Origin: UBA8522 sp035528895
Lineage (GTDB): Bacteria; Acidobacteriota; Aminicenantia; Aminicenantales; UBA8522
NCBI GenBank assembly: GCA_035528895.1
Contig: DATKXS010000207.1
Location: forward strand, 1 to 6,114
DNA length: 6,114 bases
Direction of reading: 5' to 3'
Shown here: in pieces, positions 5,767-6,114 of the stretch
Layout: every line of letters begins with the position of its first letter
Numbering within the stretch: position 1 is the first letter of the stretch
Notes under the pieces: model-generated
Databases searched by the model: none
The model's input: the letters and a program-made list of their open reading frames with translations, nothing else
What the model was told of the DNA's origin: nothing
Translations under genes and position numbers: made by a program

Positions 5767-5883
5767 TCAATTTTCTTTGATAACGGCCACGTCCCAGGCC
5801 GGGAGCGTCATTTTCTGAGAAGGGCTTGCCGGCTTCCCCGAAAACATTTCCATTCCATCCCCATTTAATATTGCCTTTCGCAT
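5767..5883 (-). pseudogene. Possible 3' remnant of a sugar-active enzyme, or a 38-residue small ORF
   Basis: Reading leftward, ATG (5881-5883) to TGA (5767-5769) encodes 38 residues. The stretch MFSGKPASPSQKMTLPAWDV resembles the end of the last beta-sandwich domain of alpha-amylase-type glycoside hydrolases, where a DLF-SGK...LPPWGVAVL-like ending is common. There is no room for the catalytic domain: an in-frame TAA lies 5 codons upstream. A remnant left by deletion is therefore one reading. The other is a genuine short gene, since AAGGAG (5892-5897) sits 8 nt before the ATG, an ideal distance. The neighbouring sugar transporter would fit a degraded sugar-utilisation locus. Both readings are tentative and rest on pattern memory. 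Confidence 0.35.
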
Positions 5884-5950
5884 GCTGATCACTCCTTATC
5901 AGCCCCTATTTGGCCACAATCTGAGCCGGGAATAAAGCGGCCTTGGCATA

Positions 5951-5979
5951 TTCAAAGAACACTCGCCCTCTGCTAGAAT
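5951..5979 (+). promoter_or_regulatory. Candidate promoter of the sugar transporter gene
   Basis: TTCAAA (5951-5956), a 17-nt spacer and TAGAAT (5974-5979) predict transcription from about 5986, giving a leader near 28 nt before the ATG at 6014. The -10 box overlaps the in-frame ATG codons at 5978 and 5981, which argues against those as starts. Confidence 0.45.
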
Positions 5980-6013
5980 GATGGACCATGCCGGGTCTCG
6001 AGAAGAGGAAAAG

Positions 6014-6114
6014 ATGAAAAGCAGACAATCTTACGTCATTTTCGTGACCGTGATCGCCGCCATCGGCGGGCTTCTCTTTGGGTTCGATACGGCCATCGTT
6101 GCCGGCGCCACCCG
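6014..6114 (+). CDS. MFS sugar transporter, sugar-porter family (N-terminal fragment)
   Basis: The first 33 codons of an inner-membrane transporter that continues past the right edge. After a short basic start comes transmembrane helix 1, with the signature GGLLFGFDTAI at residues 18-28. This is the sugar-porter hallmark; in E. coli XylE the equivalent GGLLFGYDTAV carries the proton-coupling Asp27, matching Asp25 here. Proton-coupled uptake of a monosaccharide such as a pentose or hexose is therefore likely; the sugar itself cannot be read from this piece. The ATG at 6014 is preferred over in-frame ATGs at 5978 and 5981. It is preceded by AGAGGAAA at 6004-6011 and places the basic N-terminus just before helix 1, as in relatives, whereas the earlier ATGs overlap the predicted -10 box. 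Confidence 0.88.
   Translation, partial: MKSRQSYVIFVTVIAAIGGLLFGFDTAIVAGAT

Noticed and set aside
5560..5868. A 102-codon plus-strand frame overlapping the zinc-ribbon gene.
   Set aside because: It starts inside the zinc-ribbon gene in another frame, runs through the terminator hairpin and shows low-complexity content without a domain.
1..6114. CRISPR arrays, tRNA or rRNA genes, riboswitches and phage genes.
   Set aside because: No regularly spaced repeats, cloverleaf or conserved aptamer pattern, and no integrase or structural phage genes were found on reading both strands.

Overview
The window looks like a chromosomal piece of an uncultured, moderately GC-rich bacterium. The best lineage guess is Candidatus Aminicenantes or a related Acidobacteria-like group. 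This rests on recalled resemblance, not a search: a zinc-ribbon/Ser-Thr kinase/TolB-like/TPR receptor of the kind those genomes carry in many copies, a secreted class C-type serine hydrolase with a C-terminal DUF3471-like domain, and a tiny CxxC zinc-ribbon protein with an acidic tail.

Layout. (1) Positions 1-2897, minus strand: one continuous reading frame of at least 965 codons with no stop, running off the left edge. It encodes an N-terminal zinc ribbon, a complete Hanks-type kinase domain, one transmembrane helix, a TolB-like domain and about ten TPR-like repeats. (2) 2898-3113: shared upstream region between the kinase gene (leftward) and a toxin-antitoxin operon (rightward). It holds a candidate promoter for each, and the rightward one is overlaid by a 9-bp palindromic operator. 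(3) 3114-3602, plus strand: a ribbon-helix-helix antitoxin followed, with no gap, by a RelE/ParE toxin. (4) 3603-3676: a short convergent spacer almost filled by a 54-nt imperfect inverted repeat. (5) 3677-5281, minus strand: an exported serine hydrolase of the beta-lactamase/S12 family. (6) 5282-5522: spacer with the hydrolase promoter and a REP-like repeat. (7) 5523-5675, plus strand: a 50-residue zinc-ribbon protein, possibly on a leaderless mRNA, followed by a hairpin terminator. (8) 5676-6013: spacer with a minus-strand 38-codon frame that resembles the tail of a sugar-active enzyme. (9) 6014 to the right edge, plus strand: the first 33 codons of a sugar-porter-type MFS transporter.

The genes do not form one pathway. 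The kinase looks like a membrane sensor acting through phosphorylation and TPR-mediated protein contacts. The toxin-antitoxin pair is a self-regulated module. The hydrolase acts outside the cytoplasmic membrane. The right end may be the edge of a sugar-uptake locus. I see no clear undescribed multi-gene system. The most worthwhile leads are the kinase architecture, the toxin-antitoxin operator design, the possible leaderless zinc-ribbon microprotein, the possible enzyme remnant beside the transporter, and the inverted repeat at 3616-3669.
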